NCBI GenBank assembly: GCA_030549335.1
Contig: CM060191.1
Location: 53,481,447 to 53,545,446 of the forward strand
Source: Pontederia crassipes
Lineage: Eukaryota > Streptophyta > Magnoliopsida > Commelinales > Pontederiaceae
Length of the DNA stretch: 64,000 bases
Direction: 5' to 3'
Made by a program: the position numbers and the translations under genes. Each line of letters starts with the position of its first letter. The stretch's first letter is position 1. The notes under the pieces are model-generated. The model saw nothing but the letters and a program-made list of their open reading frames with translations. It did not search any database and had not been told where the DNA came from. This document shows, in pieces, positions 9,967 to 21,680 of the stretch.

Positions 9967-11090
9967 CACAATAAGGAGAATATAACCTATCACATATATG
10001 AATTTATTAAATAATTTAGGACACACATAATGGAGATATTGATACTTCCCTTTCTGATGTATCTCAATCAGGATTGCAAGTTTGATTCCTCAATTATACC
10101 ATCATGTTAAGATCTTACAAGTGTAAAGCGAGAACAAGATAAGTAATATGAAAAGTAATATAACTCTCGTACTCACCTGGATGAAATATTTTATGCCCAT
10201 GAGACATTGGTATTTTAAGAAACAAAGTACGAAACTTTTGAGACCTTCCTTTGCGCATAAGGACTCTATCAAATATAATATGAAATATATTCCACGAAAG
10301 TAGAGATCTAACAAGGAGTATGTCAAGTAGTTCCAAAATAAGAACATCTTTTTCCTCAAAATAAAATGGGTCTTTAAAATATGCAAGTGAAATATCATAG
10401 GATCCATAATGCAGCAAACAACTTGGCTTACAAAGGAAATCATGCAAGTCATTGCAACAAATCAAAATATCATCAAAATTATCTTGCAACTGATTGTTAT
10501 AAATTAAAATATCCCCGAAGAAATTAATCTCAAATCTTCAAAGAAAAATGAACAAAACTCCAACTAATACAAATGCACTAAATTTTCGAATCATGATGTG
10601 AAAATTATATAAAAGATTGCAACCATCATCAACAAGAATGATCTTAGGAAAGTACAAAGGTGGATGTAAAGAAATGAATAAGATTCTAGGCTCATCAGAA
10701 AATCTTGAAATCATAATCAACCAATCAAAAGTACTCAGGAGTAGAAAATATTCATTTCAAAATGTCAACATATGGCTAAAATAAAGTTTTTCAGCACTCA
10801 ATGGATAAAAAAGTAGAATACAGAATTGAGATCTAATATTTGCATGCCATTCAATACTTCTTCCAATTAAAACCTACAAGTTAGTCACATCAAACAAATA
10901 TAAAGTTTCAAAGATAAGAGACGGACCTTTCAAACTAGTCGTTATAAAATCAATACAACCTCTTTCAAATCCTTGCATGATAGAATTTGTATCTTTATAT
11001 TACTCCACTCTTGGATATCTGCATGGACAAATCAGAATCAAAAGACAAAAAATGGTTAGTGTTAGGAGAAAATTTACTGAATTCTCTTTC
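9967..11090. other. AT-rich sequence between gag and the 3' end, no clear domain
   Basis: Minus-strand frames at 10102-10489 and 10538-10720 are free of known motifs. By position this is internal sequence of the chromovirus-like element whose gag lies at 11.1-12.4 kb, but no protease, reverse transcriptase or integrase was recognised. Confidence 0.4.
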
Positions 11091-12480
11091 TTTTGCCTTA
11101 AAACTCAAGTCTTTTTGCTCATATCTCTAGAGGTGGCCTTTCTAAACACTCAAGATCTAATCTTCTCTCATTCTCACAACTCTCATAATACTCAGCATCT
11201 AAATATTGCATCTCAATGCATTCAGAATGTAGCCTTTCTAAGCACTCAAAAGTTGTGTGGCTATCACTTTCATCACTCATATTTTTTAGATCTTTGTCTT
11301 TCTCACAACTCTCAGAAATGTTTTAAGTTGCTGTACAATCAGTTTCATCTTTCTTCAAATGATGTTCTGTAACTAAACTTTTCCCAACTTCTTCAATTTC
11401 TTTCCCACTTTCTTCTCCTGAGGAGGCTGCACTCTCTTGTGACAACTCTTCTTTAGATGCAATATCATCATTGTCCATCATATCCATATGACCCTTATCC
11501 CTTGAGTTGAAAATTCTAGCTTTGTTTTTCTCCTCCAATTTTTGAGTTGGCTTAATAACTAACTTGGAATTTGCACTCCATTTTGATTTCCAAACAAAAG
11601 TTGAACTGTCAAATTTGCCATGTGGACGGATATTTTTCTTCAATTGCTTCTCAACTTTCATAGCCTTATGCAGAACTTCATCCAACTCTAAATACTCTTG
11701 CAATTCCACAACTCTGGAAATATCTCGGTTCAGCCCACATATGAATCTTGCAATTGTATCTTCAGGATCTTCCTTTATGTTGGCGTGGATGAGTGTCATT
11801 TTCATCTCTTTATAGTACTCCTCATCAGTCTTTGATCCCTGCATCATAGTCTGTAATTTCATACGAAAGTCACGATAATATGATGGAGGAACAAATCTTC
11901 TCCTCAATATGGTTTTCATCTCATCCCAATTTTCAATTGGAGGTTCTCGATTTATGCGCCATTTAATGGTTAATTGATTCCACCAAGTAATAGCATATTC
12001 AGCAAAAGATATAATAACAAGTTTAATCTTTTTCTCAGCAGAATAAGTATGATGATGAAATATACTTTCTACCCTTTGCTCCCATTCAATATAGGCATTA
12101 GGATCACTTTTACCTTGAAAGGTAGGGAGAGTCAGTGAACCTGTGTTTGGACCAGTAGCATCTCTATCCCTTTCTCATTCATGTCTTCTTCCTCCAATCC
12201 AAACACATCTATGACTTCTCCAATTTATAACAGAGGCTTCATCATCTTCCTCTTCCATCTCTCCATCAACAAGAGCACGGTGTCTTTGGCAATCTCTTTT
12301 GTGTTTTGGTTGTATAACTTTTTTTTAGTTGTCCAATTTGTTCCTTCTGCACATCCAACTCATCATGAAGTTCAGTGATCATATTTTCAAGTTGTTAAAA
12401 ATGTTGTGTCATGACCTCCATCATTCTTTTTTTATCAACTTTTCCTTTTTGAGGATTAAACTCTTTGTCCTTTCCTGTTG
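11090..12480 (-). pseudogene. gag: Gag of a chromovirus-type Ty3/gypsy element (fossil)
   Basis: The longest frame (11919-11323) reads MKTILRRRFVPPSYYRD, then SKTDEEYYKEMKMTLIHANI, then ARFICGLNRDISRVVELQE and MKVEKQLKK. This is the classic core of plant chromovirus gag, which binds element RNA and forms particles. Related coding sequence extends upstream to about 12.2 kb and downstream into an acidic, Ser/Glu-rich tail. The Ser/Glu-rich region (EELSQESAASSGEESGKE) replaces any obvious zinc knuckle in the part read. The copy is broken in a few places, and pol was not found next to it. Confidence 0.75.
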
Positions 12481-12747
12481 ACAATGTAGAAAAATTCTGC
12501 AACAAAAGTTAGTAAAATAATCTCACTACCTCACATGGTGGCAATCAGTGGAGACACTCGTCTTTTACCTCAACTCTATTTGGCTTTTTCCATCAATTGT
12601 ACTTACCACTCAGCCTTTTTCCTCTCTTGAACCCTCCAACAAGTTCTAGGAGAACTAATGCAAGTCAATACAAGGGCAATGTGTGATTGAATCAATCTGA
12701 TTTATCAATATGATTGCAAAATCAAAAGAATACTTGAAGTTGATTTT
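12480..12747. other. Unassigned stretch between chromovirus gag and Sirevirus-like array
   Basis: No LTR, primer site or gene is recognisable. It ends where the Sirevirus-like internal sequence begins at about 12748. Confidence 0.5.
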
Positions 12748-12961
12748 AGAAAAAAAGGGGGAGAAGTATAGTAGAAATATGATCTGAATATCATTTTATA
12801 TGAAGAGTACCTTACAATTAATATTTATGTGAATGTCTACCATTGTAAGGAAAGCTATGTGTTAGGGGGAGTAAAATTGTTTTTACAAGAATTTTACAAC
12901 TTTTTTGCAATTTATATATTTTTCATATTTCTCGGTTTGTCTTCATCAAAAAGGGGAAGAT
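12748..12961 (+). repeat. Internal 3' end of a further Sirevirus-like unit
   Basis: From AAAGGGGGAGAAGTATAG at about 12757 to the LTR, this segment is nearly identical to 16331-16536 and 20016-20221. It shows that the array once had another unit to the left. Confidence 0.85.
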
Positions 12962-14247
12962 TGTTGGATCTAAGTTTTAATGACATATTAAATTATATTT
13001 TGATGATACAAATCTCGAATGATTAAAGATAAAATGCTAAAAAGTTTAAAGAAAAAGAGATAACTTTATGCACTACACGTTGATTAAATAATTGACACTG
13101 ATCTTATTAGTTTTGGATGAATGTGGAATGTCAGATTATAGAGAATTCTGTTAGCTTTCCATAGACTTCAAGATTATCTAATTTGAATAACCGTGCAGAA
13201 AATTATGCTCAAAATAGTGCAAGGCGGTCAACCTGCCGGTCGAAGCTATGAAGGCCGGTCGAGACAGTCCGGTCGACCGATCGGAGATACCGGTTGACCG
13301 ACCAAGGCATAAGTTGCTCAAATGAAAATTGCGAGACTGTACCGGTCGACCGATCAGCTCAACGACTACAAATCAAAACTGCGAGACCAGTCGATGCAGC
13401 GGCCGACCGATCAGCTCAACGACTATAAATCAAAACTGCGAGACTGTACCGATCGAGACACCGGCCGATAGTTCGGTCAACCGACCAGCTGTGGCAACTG
13501 GAGAAATCAGCGCAACGATCATATAGTCCGGTCGATCAGTTAATAAATACGGTCGACCGGTCCATTACTAAAATGAATAGTAACGACTATATTTCAATGA
13601 AAAAAATGTGGAATTAATTCTGGAGGAATTTTTCACATACCAGAGCCTATAAAAGGAGTGCCAAGGTTAGAAGAAATACCAACAATCCAAGCATTGAAGC
13701 AAAACTTCAAGAAATCAAAAGGAGATCATTTCTCTTGAAGTTATCATTTTAGAGCCTTCTTTCTTTCTATCTTCTCTTCTTGTGAGTGTTCTATTGTAAA
13801 AGAGAGAAACCATTCTTCAGAAAGATTATGAGAGCTCCTGTGTAAAGGAGGTTCCAAATCTTATCTCTTGAGCGAGAGAAAAGATTAGCTTCATAGGAGG
13901 AGAGATTGCCTTGCCTCTCGAAGCGGAGAAAAATGTGGTTGTGTAAAAGGCTTTCTTCTTTGCCCCATTTGGAACAAAGGAAGTGATTAGTGGAATCTCC
14001 AGCGGTCTCGAGGTCGAGAAGTCGGAGCGGGAACATAGGCCAAGGTGTGGTCGAACCTCGTCAACAACCACCCGTGTCTTCATGTTTGATTTCTCTCACT
14101 CTCTCTCCCCATTAATATTGTGTTTATAATCTGAATTGCAAAGGTTTTTAAGAATCGGTTTTATGCTTTCGCGACGAATTTCGTGAACTCGACATTTTCG
14201 GTTAAACACCAATTGACCTTCCCTCTCGGTGCCCCTTGGGATCCTAT
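12962..14247 (+). repeat. LTR 1 of the Sirevirus-like array
   Basis: It begins TGTTGGATCTAAG and ends near GGATCCTATG, directly before TTGGTATC. Length is about 1286 bases. U3 holds a cluster of palindromic GGTCGACC-type motifs (13226-13560); the TATA box TATAAAAGG is at 13648-13656. Confidence 0.85.
13648..13656 (+). promoter_or_regulatory. LTR TATA box
   Basis: TATAAAAGG, preceded by CAGAGCC and followed by AGTGCCAAGG. The same box recurs at 17186, 20784, 57462 and, changed, at 56576 and 61677 in the related LTRs. Conservation across copies supports its role as the LTR promoter. Confidence 0.8.
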
Positions 14248-14262
14248 GATTGGTATCATCAC
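14248..14262 (+). promoter_or_regulatory. Primer-binding site, initiator Met-tRNA type
   Basis: ATTGGTATCATCACAG directly after LTR 1 is a diverged version of TTGGTATCAGAGC, the usual copia primer site. Confidence 0.7.
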
Positions 14263-14378
14263 AGGTTGCTCTTTTTTTGATCTTTTGAATCTTCTCGTTT
14301 CCAGTCCTAATCATTTTAGATCTAATCATTTTTAAGATTCAATCATTTTTTCTTTTAGATTTAACAATCTTAAGAGCC

Positions 14379-15865
14379 ATGGCATCAAGTGCATTTGTTT
14401 TTGCCGAAGGACAATCAATTAGTCATCCTCCCCTTTTAAATGCATAAAATTTTGGATATTGGAAAATTCGGAGCCTACATATGTTCTATTGATATAAACA
14501 TGTGGGATATTGTCGAAAAAGGTTATTACTTACATGAAAAATTGCCTTCCGAACATGACGAAAGACAGAAAGTTTTTTCGAAATTGGATTGGAAATCAAA
14601 GTACATTTTTTATTGTGTTTTGGATTCAACGGATTTTAATCGGATTTCTAGTTGTGAAAGTGCAACCGAAATTTGGAAGAAACTTATTACCACTTATGAA
14701 GGAACGGATAAAGTTAAAGAATCTAGATTGAATATTCTAAATCATCAATATGATTCTTTCAAAATGTATGATAATGAATCTATAAATTATATGGTTGCTC
14801 GATTTAATGATATTGTGAATGGCTTAGCCTCTTTGGACGAGTCGAGAACTAACCCCCAAAAAGTAAAAAAGATTGGTGATCGAAGAAAAGGATTTGAACA
14901 AATTGGATTTTGACGATCTAATTGATTCACTTCTAACTTATGAGATCGAAATCCAAGAAGAAGAAGAAGAATAAAATGCTCCCAAAAAGAAGACATTGGC
15001 TTTGAAAGCAAGCAAAAGTGAAGATCACTCGAGTGAAGAAGTAGATGAAAAGAGACATCTCATAGAAGAAAGAAGAAAAGACATGATGAGTCAAGTGAAG
15101 GTGAATCAAGTGAATCATCAAATTCGTCCAGCGAGGATGCATATATATGCTTAATGGCACATAATGATGAGGTATCATCCAACTCTTATTATTGCTCTAG
15201 TGCTAATAGTGATAATGATAATGAAGATGATAATATCAATTTTGACGTACATAAGGAATTCTCTTTCTTAATTGAAAAATATTTCATTCTTAAAAAGAAG
15301 AATAAAAAATTGATGAATGACTTTCATACTATAAAAGATGACTTTGATATTTTGAAAAAGGAAAGGGATGCATGTCTAATTCCTAATGAAATCTTGATGA
15401 ATGATCTTCACAATATGAAAAATGAGTTTGAAAAATTAAAAATGGAAAATGAAAATCTAAAAAATGAAATTGAAACTTTGGAGATTACATATGCATGTGA
15501 AATTGTAAAACTAGCATGCTCTTTAGAAAAAGAAAAGAAGGAAAATGCCTCTTTGAAAAATATAGCTATTTCGCATGTAACAAAAAATAATCCTAGAAAA
15601 CACGTTAGACATGAAAACTCTTATTGAAAATCTAATCATACATATTGAAAATAACATATACATATTTTACATGTGGGTTTAATGGTCATTTTGCGTATCA
15701 ATTTAAAGCAAGAAAATCTTCACAAAATAGCATGATTTGGGTTCCAAAAGGAACAACATCTAACAAAATAGGATCCAAAGAAATTTGGGTACGAAATGTT
15801 ACATAATCATTTTTGCAGGTGTGCCTCACATGCAAAGGACAAGTGGAATTAAAAATGTGAAGACA
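14379..15865 (+). pseudogene. gag: Sirevirus-like copia gag, first unit (fossil)
   Basis: The region opens MASSAFVFAEGQSISHPP at 14379, the usual N-terminus of Maximus/SIRE-type Gag. It continues with the UBN2-type gag core (DINMWDIVEKGYYLHEKLP; FNRISSCESATEIWKKL; YEGTDKVKESRLNIL; FNDIVNGLASLDE). An acidic Ser/Asp-rich stretch at 15154-15240 leads into a long Lys/Glu/Asn-rich, probably coiled-coil segment to 15627, then a zinc-knuckle-like piece and an IWVPKGT motif. It belongs to an element without pol. The region has several breaks and is not expected to make a full protein. Confidence 0.8.
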
Positions 15866-16010
15866 TAAAGGTTATGGTAAAAGTATCATTGGTTGCATTC
15901 TTATATTTCTTAAGTGATTAGGCCTATTCTTTTAATTTCATTCAAAAATTTCAAAATGACTATTTCTTTGGATGAGAAGAAAGGAACAAAAGAAAATTGG
16001 TCACAACGAT

Positions 16011-16536
16011 AGGGGGAGCATGTTAAAACTTCAAAACTTTATTTTTACATATCATGAATATCACTGTTGCATCAAAATTTTATGCCATATCCATAAATAT
16101 CTTATTGGATTTTATCAAATTGTTTTCATTTTACCATTATAAAATAGTCATAAATTTAGGGGGAGTCATATTTTCAAATTCTTATGTTGAAATACTCTCT
16201 ACATGACTATTATATGACAAAAAAGGGAAAAATAATTTATTTTTTTTAAAAAGAAAATATTGATTAAGGGGGAGTTACATATGATTTCTTATGTGCTTCA
16301 TATATATAAATTATTCTTTTTGATGAAACAAAAGGGGGAGAAGTATAGGAGAAATATGATATGAATATCATTTTATATGAAGAGTACCTTACAATTAATA
16401 TTTATATGAATATCTACAATTGTAAGGAAAGCTATGTGTTAGGGGGAGTAAAATTATTTTTACGAGAATTTTACAACTTTTTTGCAATTTATATATATTT
16501 CATATTTCTCGGTTTGTCTTCATAAAAAGGGGAGAT
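16011..16536 (+). promoter_or_regulatory. Ladder of six polypurine tracts
   Basis: AGGGGGAG-type tracts occur at about 16011, 16158, 16267, 16330, 16441 and 16527, the last one directly before LTR 2. Polypurine tracts prime plus-strand DNA synthesis; Sireviruses are known for carrying several in a row, and this supports the family call. Confidence 0.75.
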
Positions 16537-17784
16537 TGTTGGATCTAAGTTTTAATGACATATTAAATTTTATTTTGATGATACAAACCTCGAATGATTA
16601 AAGATAAAATGCTAAAAAGTTTAAAGAAAAAGAGATAACTTTATGCACTACACGTTGATTAAATAATTGGCACTGATCTTATTAGTTTTGATGAATATGG
16701 AATGTCAAAGTTGTAGAGAATTCTGTTAGCTTTCCATAGACTCCAAGATTATCTAATTTGGATAATCGTGCAGAAAGTTATGCTCAAAATAGTGCAGGGC
16801 GGTCAACCTGTCGGTCGAAGCTATGAAGGCCGGTCGAGACAGTCCGGTCGACCGATTGGAGATACCGGTCGACCGATCAAGGCATAAGCTGCTCAAATGA
16901 AAAATGCGAGACTGTACCGGTAGACAGATCGGTCGATGCAGCGGCCGACCGATTAGGTCAATGGCTACAAATCAAAACTACGAGACTGTACCGGTCGATA
17001 GATCGGTCGACCGACCAGCTGTGGCAACTGGAGAAATCAGCGCAACGGTCATATACTCCCATCGACCGGTCAATAAATGTGGTCGACCAGTCAATTACTG
17101 AAATGAACAGTAAGTCAGTAACGGCTATATTTCAAGAAGAAAAATGTAGAATTAATTCTGGACGAATTTTCCACATACCAGAGCCTATAAAAGGAGTGCC
17201 AAGGTCAGAAGAAATACCAACAATCTAAGCATTGAAGCAAAACTTCAAGAAATCAAAAGGAGATAATTTCTCTTGAAGTTATCATTTTAGAGCATTCTTT
17301 CTTTCTATCTTCTCTTCTTGTGAGTGTTCTATTGTAAAAGAGAGAAACCATTCTTCAGAAAGATTGTGAGAGCTCCTGTATAAAAGAGGTTCCAAATCTT
17401 ACATCTTGAGCGAGAGAAAAGATTAGCTTCATAGGAGGAGAGATTGCCTTGCCTCTCAAAGCGGAGAAAAATGTGGTTGTGTAAAGGGCTTTCTTCCTTG
17501 TCCCATTTGGAACAAAGGAAGTGATTAGTGGAATCTCCGACGGTCTCGAGGTCAAGAAGTCAGAGCGAGGACATAGGCCGAGGTGTGGCCGAACCTCGTC
17601 AACAATCACCCGTGTCTTCATGTTTGATTTCTCTCACTCTCTCTCCCCATTAATATTGTGTTTATAATCTGAATTGCAAATGTTTTTAAGAATCGGTTTT
17701 ATGCTTTCATGACGAATTTCGTAAACTCGACATTTTCGGTTAAACACTAATTCATCCCCTTTTGGTGCCCCTTGGGATCCTACG
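16537..17784 (+). repeat. LTR 2 of the Sirevirus-like array (shared)
   Basis: It begins TGTTGGATCTAAG and ends GGGATCCTAC before GATTGGTATCAGAACAGG, a primer site for initiator Met-tRNA at about 17786-17801. Length is about 1248 bases, with a TATA box at 17186-17194. It serves as 3' LTR of the unit on its left and 5' LTR of the unit on its right. Confidence 0.85.
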
Positions 17785-17914
17785 ATTGGTATCAGAACAG
17801 GTTGTTCTTGTTTTGATCTTTTGAATCTTCTCATTTCCAGATCTAAACGTTTTAGATCTAACCATTTTTAAGATTCAATCATATTTTCTTTTAGATTTAA
17901 TAATCTTAAGAGCC

Positions 17915-19540
17915 ATGGCATCAAGTGCATTTGTTTTTGCCGAAGGACAATCAATTAGCCGTCCTCCCTTTTTAAATGCATAAAATTTTGGATATTGGAA
18001 AATTCGGATCCAAGTCTACATATGTTCTATTGATATAAACATGTGGGATATTGTCGAAAAAGACTATTACTTACATGAAAAATTGCCTTCCGAACATGAC
18101 GAAAGACAAAAAGTTTTTTCGAAATTGGATTGGAAAGCAAAGAACATTTTTTATTGTGTTTTGGATTCAACGGATTTTAATCGGATTTCTAATTGTGAAA
18201 GTGCAACCAAAATTTGGAAGAAATTTATTACCACTTATGAAGGAACGGATAAAGTTAAAGAATCTAGATTGAATATTCTAAATCATCAATATGATTCTTT
18301 CAAAATGTATGATAATGAATCAATAAATGATATGGTTGCTCTATTTAATGATATTGTGAATGGCTTAGCTCTTTGGGCGAGCCGAGAACTAACCTCCAAA
18401 AAGTAAAAACAGATTCTCTGGTCTCTCTCCTTCCGTTAGCATACAAAAAGGTCAGTGATCGAAGAAAAGGATTTGAACACATTGGATTTTGATGATCTAA
18501 TTGGTTCACTTCTAATCTATGAGATAGGAATCCAAGAAGAAGAAGAATCAAATGCTCCCAAAAAGAAGACATTGGCTTTGAAAGTAAACAAAAGTGAAGA
18601 TGACTCGAGTGAGAAGAAGTAGACGAAAAGAGACTCGCTCTTTACTCAAGAAAACTCGATAAGTATATCAAATTGGTGAAAGAGAAAGAAAAGAATGTGA
18701 AGCCTACCTGAAGATCATACAAAAATCACAAAAAAGAGACATCTCATAGAAGAAACAAGAAAAGACATGATGAGTCAAGCGAAGGTGAATCAAGTGAATC
18801 ATCAAGTTCGTCTAGCGAGGATGCATATCTATGCTTAATGGCACATAATGATGAGGTATCATCCAACTCTTCTTATTGCTCTAGTGCTAATAGTGATAAT
18901 GATTATGAAGATGATAATATCAATTTTGACGTACATAAGAAATTTTCTTTCTTAATTGAAAAATATTTTATTCTTAAAAAGAAGAATAAAAAATTGATGA
19001 ATGACTTTCATATTATAAAAGATGACTTTGATATTTTGAAAAAGGAAAGGGATGCATGTCTAATTCCTAATGAAACCTTGGTGAATGATCTTCACATTAA
19101 GAAAAATGAGTTTGAAAATTAAAAATGGAAAATGAAAATCTCAAAAATGAAATTGAAACTTTGGAGATTACACATGCATGTGAAATTGTAAAACTAGCAT
19201 GCTCTTTAGAAAAAAGAAAAGAAGGAAAATGCCTCTTTGAAAAATATAGCTATTTCTCATGTAACAAAAAATAATCCTAAAAAACACTTTAGACATGAAA
19301 ACTCTTATTGGAAATCTAATCATACATATTGAAAATAACATATACATATTTTACATGTGGGTTTAATGGTCATTTTGCGTATCAATTTAAAGCAAGAAAA
19401 TCTTCACAAAATGGCATGATTTGGGTTCCGAAAGGAACAACATCTAACAAAATAGGTCCAAAGAAATTTGGGTACCAAAGGTTACATAATCATTTTTGCA
19501 GGTGTGCCTCACATGCAAAGGACAAGTGGAATTAAAAATG
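17915..19540 (+). pseudogene. gag: Sirevirus-like copia gag, second unit (fossil)
   Basis: This is a close copy of the first gag: MASSAFVFAEGQSISRPP at 17915, then the UBN2-type core (MWDIVEKDYYLHEKLP; YEGTDKVKESRLNIL), an acidic Ser/Asp stretch from 18838, a coiled-coil-like Lys/Asn-rich segment, and a knuckle-like FTCGFNGHFAYQF with IWVPKGTTSNKIG at 19329-19470. It has extra sequence near 18400-18760 compared with unit one. No pol follows; polypurine tracts do (about 19695 to 20215). It is broken in a few places. Confidence 0.8.
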
Positions 19541-20221
19541 TGAAGACACAAAGGTTATGGTAAAAGTATCATTGGTTGCATTCTTATATTTCTTAAGTGA
19601 TTAGGCCTATTCTTTTAATTTCATTCAAAAATTTCAAAATGACTATTTCTTTGGATGAGAAGAAAGGAATAAAAGAAAATTGGTCACAATGATAGGGGGA
19701 GCATGTTAAAACTTCAAAACTTTATTTTTACATATCATGGATATCATTGTTGCATCAAAGTTTTATGCCATATCCATAAATATCTTTTTGGATTTCATCA
19801 AATTGTCTTCATTTTACCATTATAAAGTAGTCATAAATTTAGGGGGAGTCATATTTTCAAAATTTTATTGTGAAATACTCTCTACATGACTATTATATGA
19901 CAAAAAGGGGAAAAATAATTTATTTTTTTAAAAAAGAAAATATTGATTAAGGAGTTACATATGATTTCTTATATGCTTCATATATATATATATATTGTTC
20001 TTTTTGATGAAACAAAAGGGGAGAAGTATAGGAGAAATATGATCTGAATATCATTTTATATGAAGAGTACCTTACAATTAATATTTATGTGAATATCTAC
20101 CATTGTAAGGAAAGCTATGTGTTAGGGGGAGTAAAATTGTTTTTACAAGAATTTTACAACTTTTTTGCGATTTATATATTTTTCATATTTCTCGGTTTGT
20201 ATTCATAAAAAATGTGGAGAT

Positions 20222-20910
20222 TGTTGGATCTAAGTTTTAATGACATATTAAATTATATTTTGATGATACAAACCTCGAATGATTAAAGATAAAATGCTAA
20301 AAAGTTTAAAAAAAAAGAGATAACTTTATGCACTACACTTTGATTAAATAATTGGCACTGATCTTAGTAGTTTTGGATGAATGTGGAATGTCAGATTGTA
20401 GAGAATTCTGTTAGCTTTCCATAGACTCCAAGATTATCTAATTTGAATAACCGTGCAGAAAGTTATGCTCAAAATAGTGCAGGGCGGTCAACCTGTCGAT
20501 CGATCGATCAACTGAAAACTACGAGACTGTACCGGTCGACAGACCGGTCGATACAGCAGCCGACCGATCAGCTCAATGGCTACAAATCAAAATTGTGAGA
20601 CTGTACCGGTCGAGACACCAGCCGATAGTTCGGTCGACCGACCAGCTGCGACAACTGAAGAAATCAGCGCAACGGTCATATAGTCCGGTCGACCGGTCCA
20701 TTACTGAAATGAACAATAATGGCTATATTTCAAAGAGAAAAATGTGAAATTAATTCTGGACGAATTTTTCACATACCAGAGCTTATAAAAGGAGTGCCAA
20801 GGTCAGAAGCAATACCAACAATCCAAGCATTGAAGCAAAACTTCCTTCAGTATTAAAAGAGGTTGTGTCAGAAAGATTGTGAGAGCTCCTGTGTAAAAGA
20901 GGTTCCAAAT
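20222..20910 (+). repeat. Partial LTR 3 of the Sirevirus-like array
   Basis: It starts TGTTGGATCTAAG, has the GGTCGACC-rich U3 and a TATA box at 20784-20792, and stops abruptly near 20910, where minus-strand Athila sequence begins. Confidence 0.8.
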
Positions 20911-20929
20911 CTTTGGCCGGCCTCCTTCC

Positions 20930-21680
20930 TTCTAAGGGTTGTGTCATCACTGTTGCCTTCCGTGCCCTTTCAGTAGTAGGTGCTTGAGGAACTTTTCTGC
21001 TCTCTTTAGCGGCCCCCGAAGCAGATTTGCTCGAACTCCCATGTAACATGCTGTGTAGGTGCGGTGCCGGCGCTCGTATAGGGATCTCCATGGTGCTCGG
21101 TGCTCCTGGAGGGGTTTCGTCCTCGTCGTTGCTGAGGATAATGCGCCGAGGGCCTGAGTGTTTGGGGTCCAGCGCACCCCTTTCGACATATTTCTTGTGA
21201 GTACCTTGACCGATGGAAGTGAAAGAAGCGTTTAGGGTTTATGGTTTGATTTGAAGAAGGCGATGGGTCGGTGGAGAAGGGTTTTGAATGGAGAGATAAT
21301 GGTGTGTTCAAGTGAGAAATTGTGCCTCATATGTGATGTGTTAACTTTTTGATGCGGTTTCAGGAAAAGACAAAAAGTGGGGAGAGAGGTTACGGGGTGA
21401 GGCCTTGGAGATGATTTTGGAGTTGAATATATTTGTGACATGGTAGCAGAACCTAACAGAGTGTCTTTTCTTGGGTGACCTGTCGCGTCTTCCATCATTT
21501 CCTCAAAAATTTGTCCCGCGCTTAAAATTTGGTCCCCTCCATTCTCTCTCGGCTTGATAGTGCATCTTCTATCTCCTACATTCAATGTTCCCCAAGCATA
21601 TGTGTCGTAGATGCCTTGTTATTTCTGAAAAAGTCAAAAGTTAAGAGCTGTTGACATAGCTTGGGTTGCCTCCCAAGAAG
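20930..21680 (-). other. Post-pol tract of the Athila element
   Basis: It follows the GGGAGGCAACCCA phrase on the minus strand. Several overlapping minus-strand frames (21585-21232, 21311-21006, 21189-20947, 21091-20783) carry basic, Ser/Pro-rich sequence of the kind seen at the start of ORF-1-type proteins, but no ORF-1 core is visible before the junction at 20910. Confidence 0.45.

Larger units (their letters stand above)
12748..20910 (+). mobile_element. Tandem array of Sirevirus-like gag-only copia elements
   Basis: The order is: 3' end of an internal region (12748-12961), LTR (12962-14247), internal region (14248-16536), LTR (16537-17784), internal region (17785-20221), partial LTR (20222-20910). 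Neighbouring units share one LTR, the product expected from unequal recombination between copies. Both full internal regions carry gag but no reverse transcriptase or integrase. The gag type, the Met-tRNA primer site and the ladder of polypurine tracts place them with the Maximus/SIRE branch. In about 205 aligned bases around the TATA box, the first two LTRs differ at about six sites (near 3%), suggesting a fairly young array. The gag frames are broken in a few places. Confidence 0.8.

Noticed and set aside
10102-10489. Two overlapping minus-strand frames of 116 and 124 codons
   Set aside because: They read the same DNA in different phases, are rich in Phe, Leu and Ile as expected from AT-rich DNA, and match no retroelement domain I know.
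13826-14083. An 85-codon antisense frame in LTR R/U5, also at 17355-17621 and in part at 61980-62214
   Set aside because: The frame is shared because the LTRs are homologous; it has no known domain and lies antisense to the element, so conservation of the DNA explains it.
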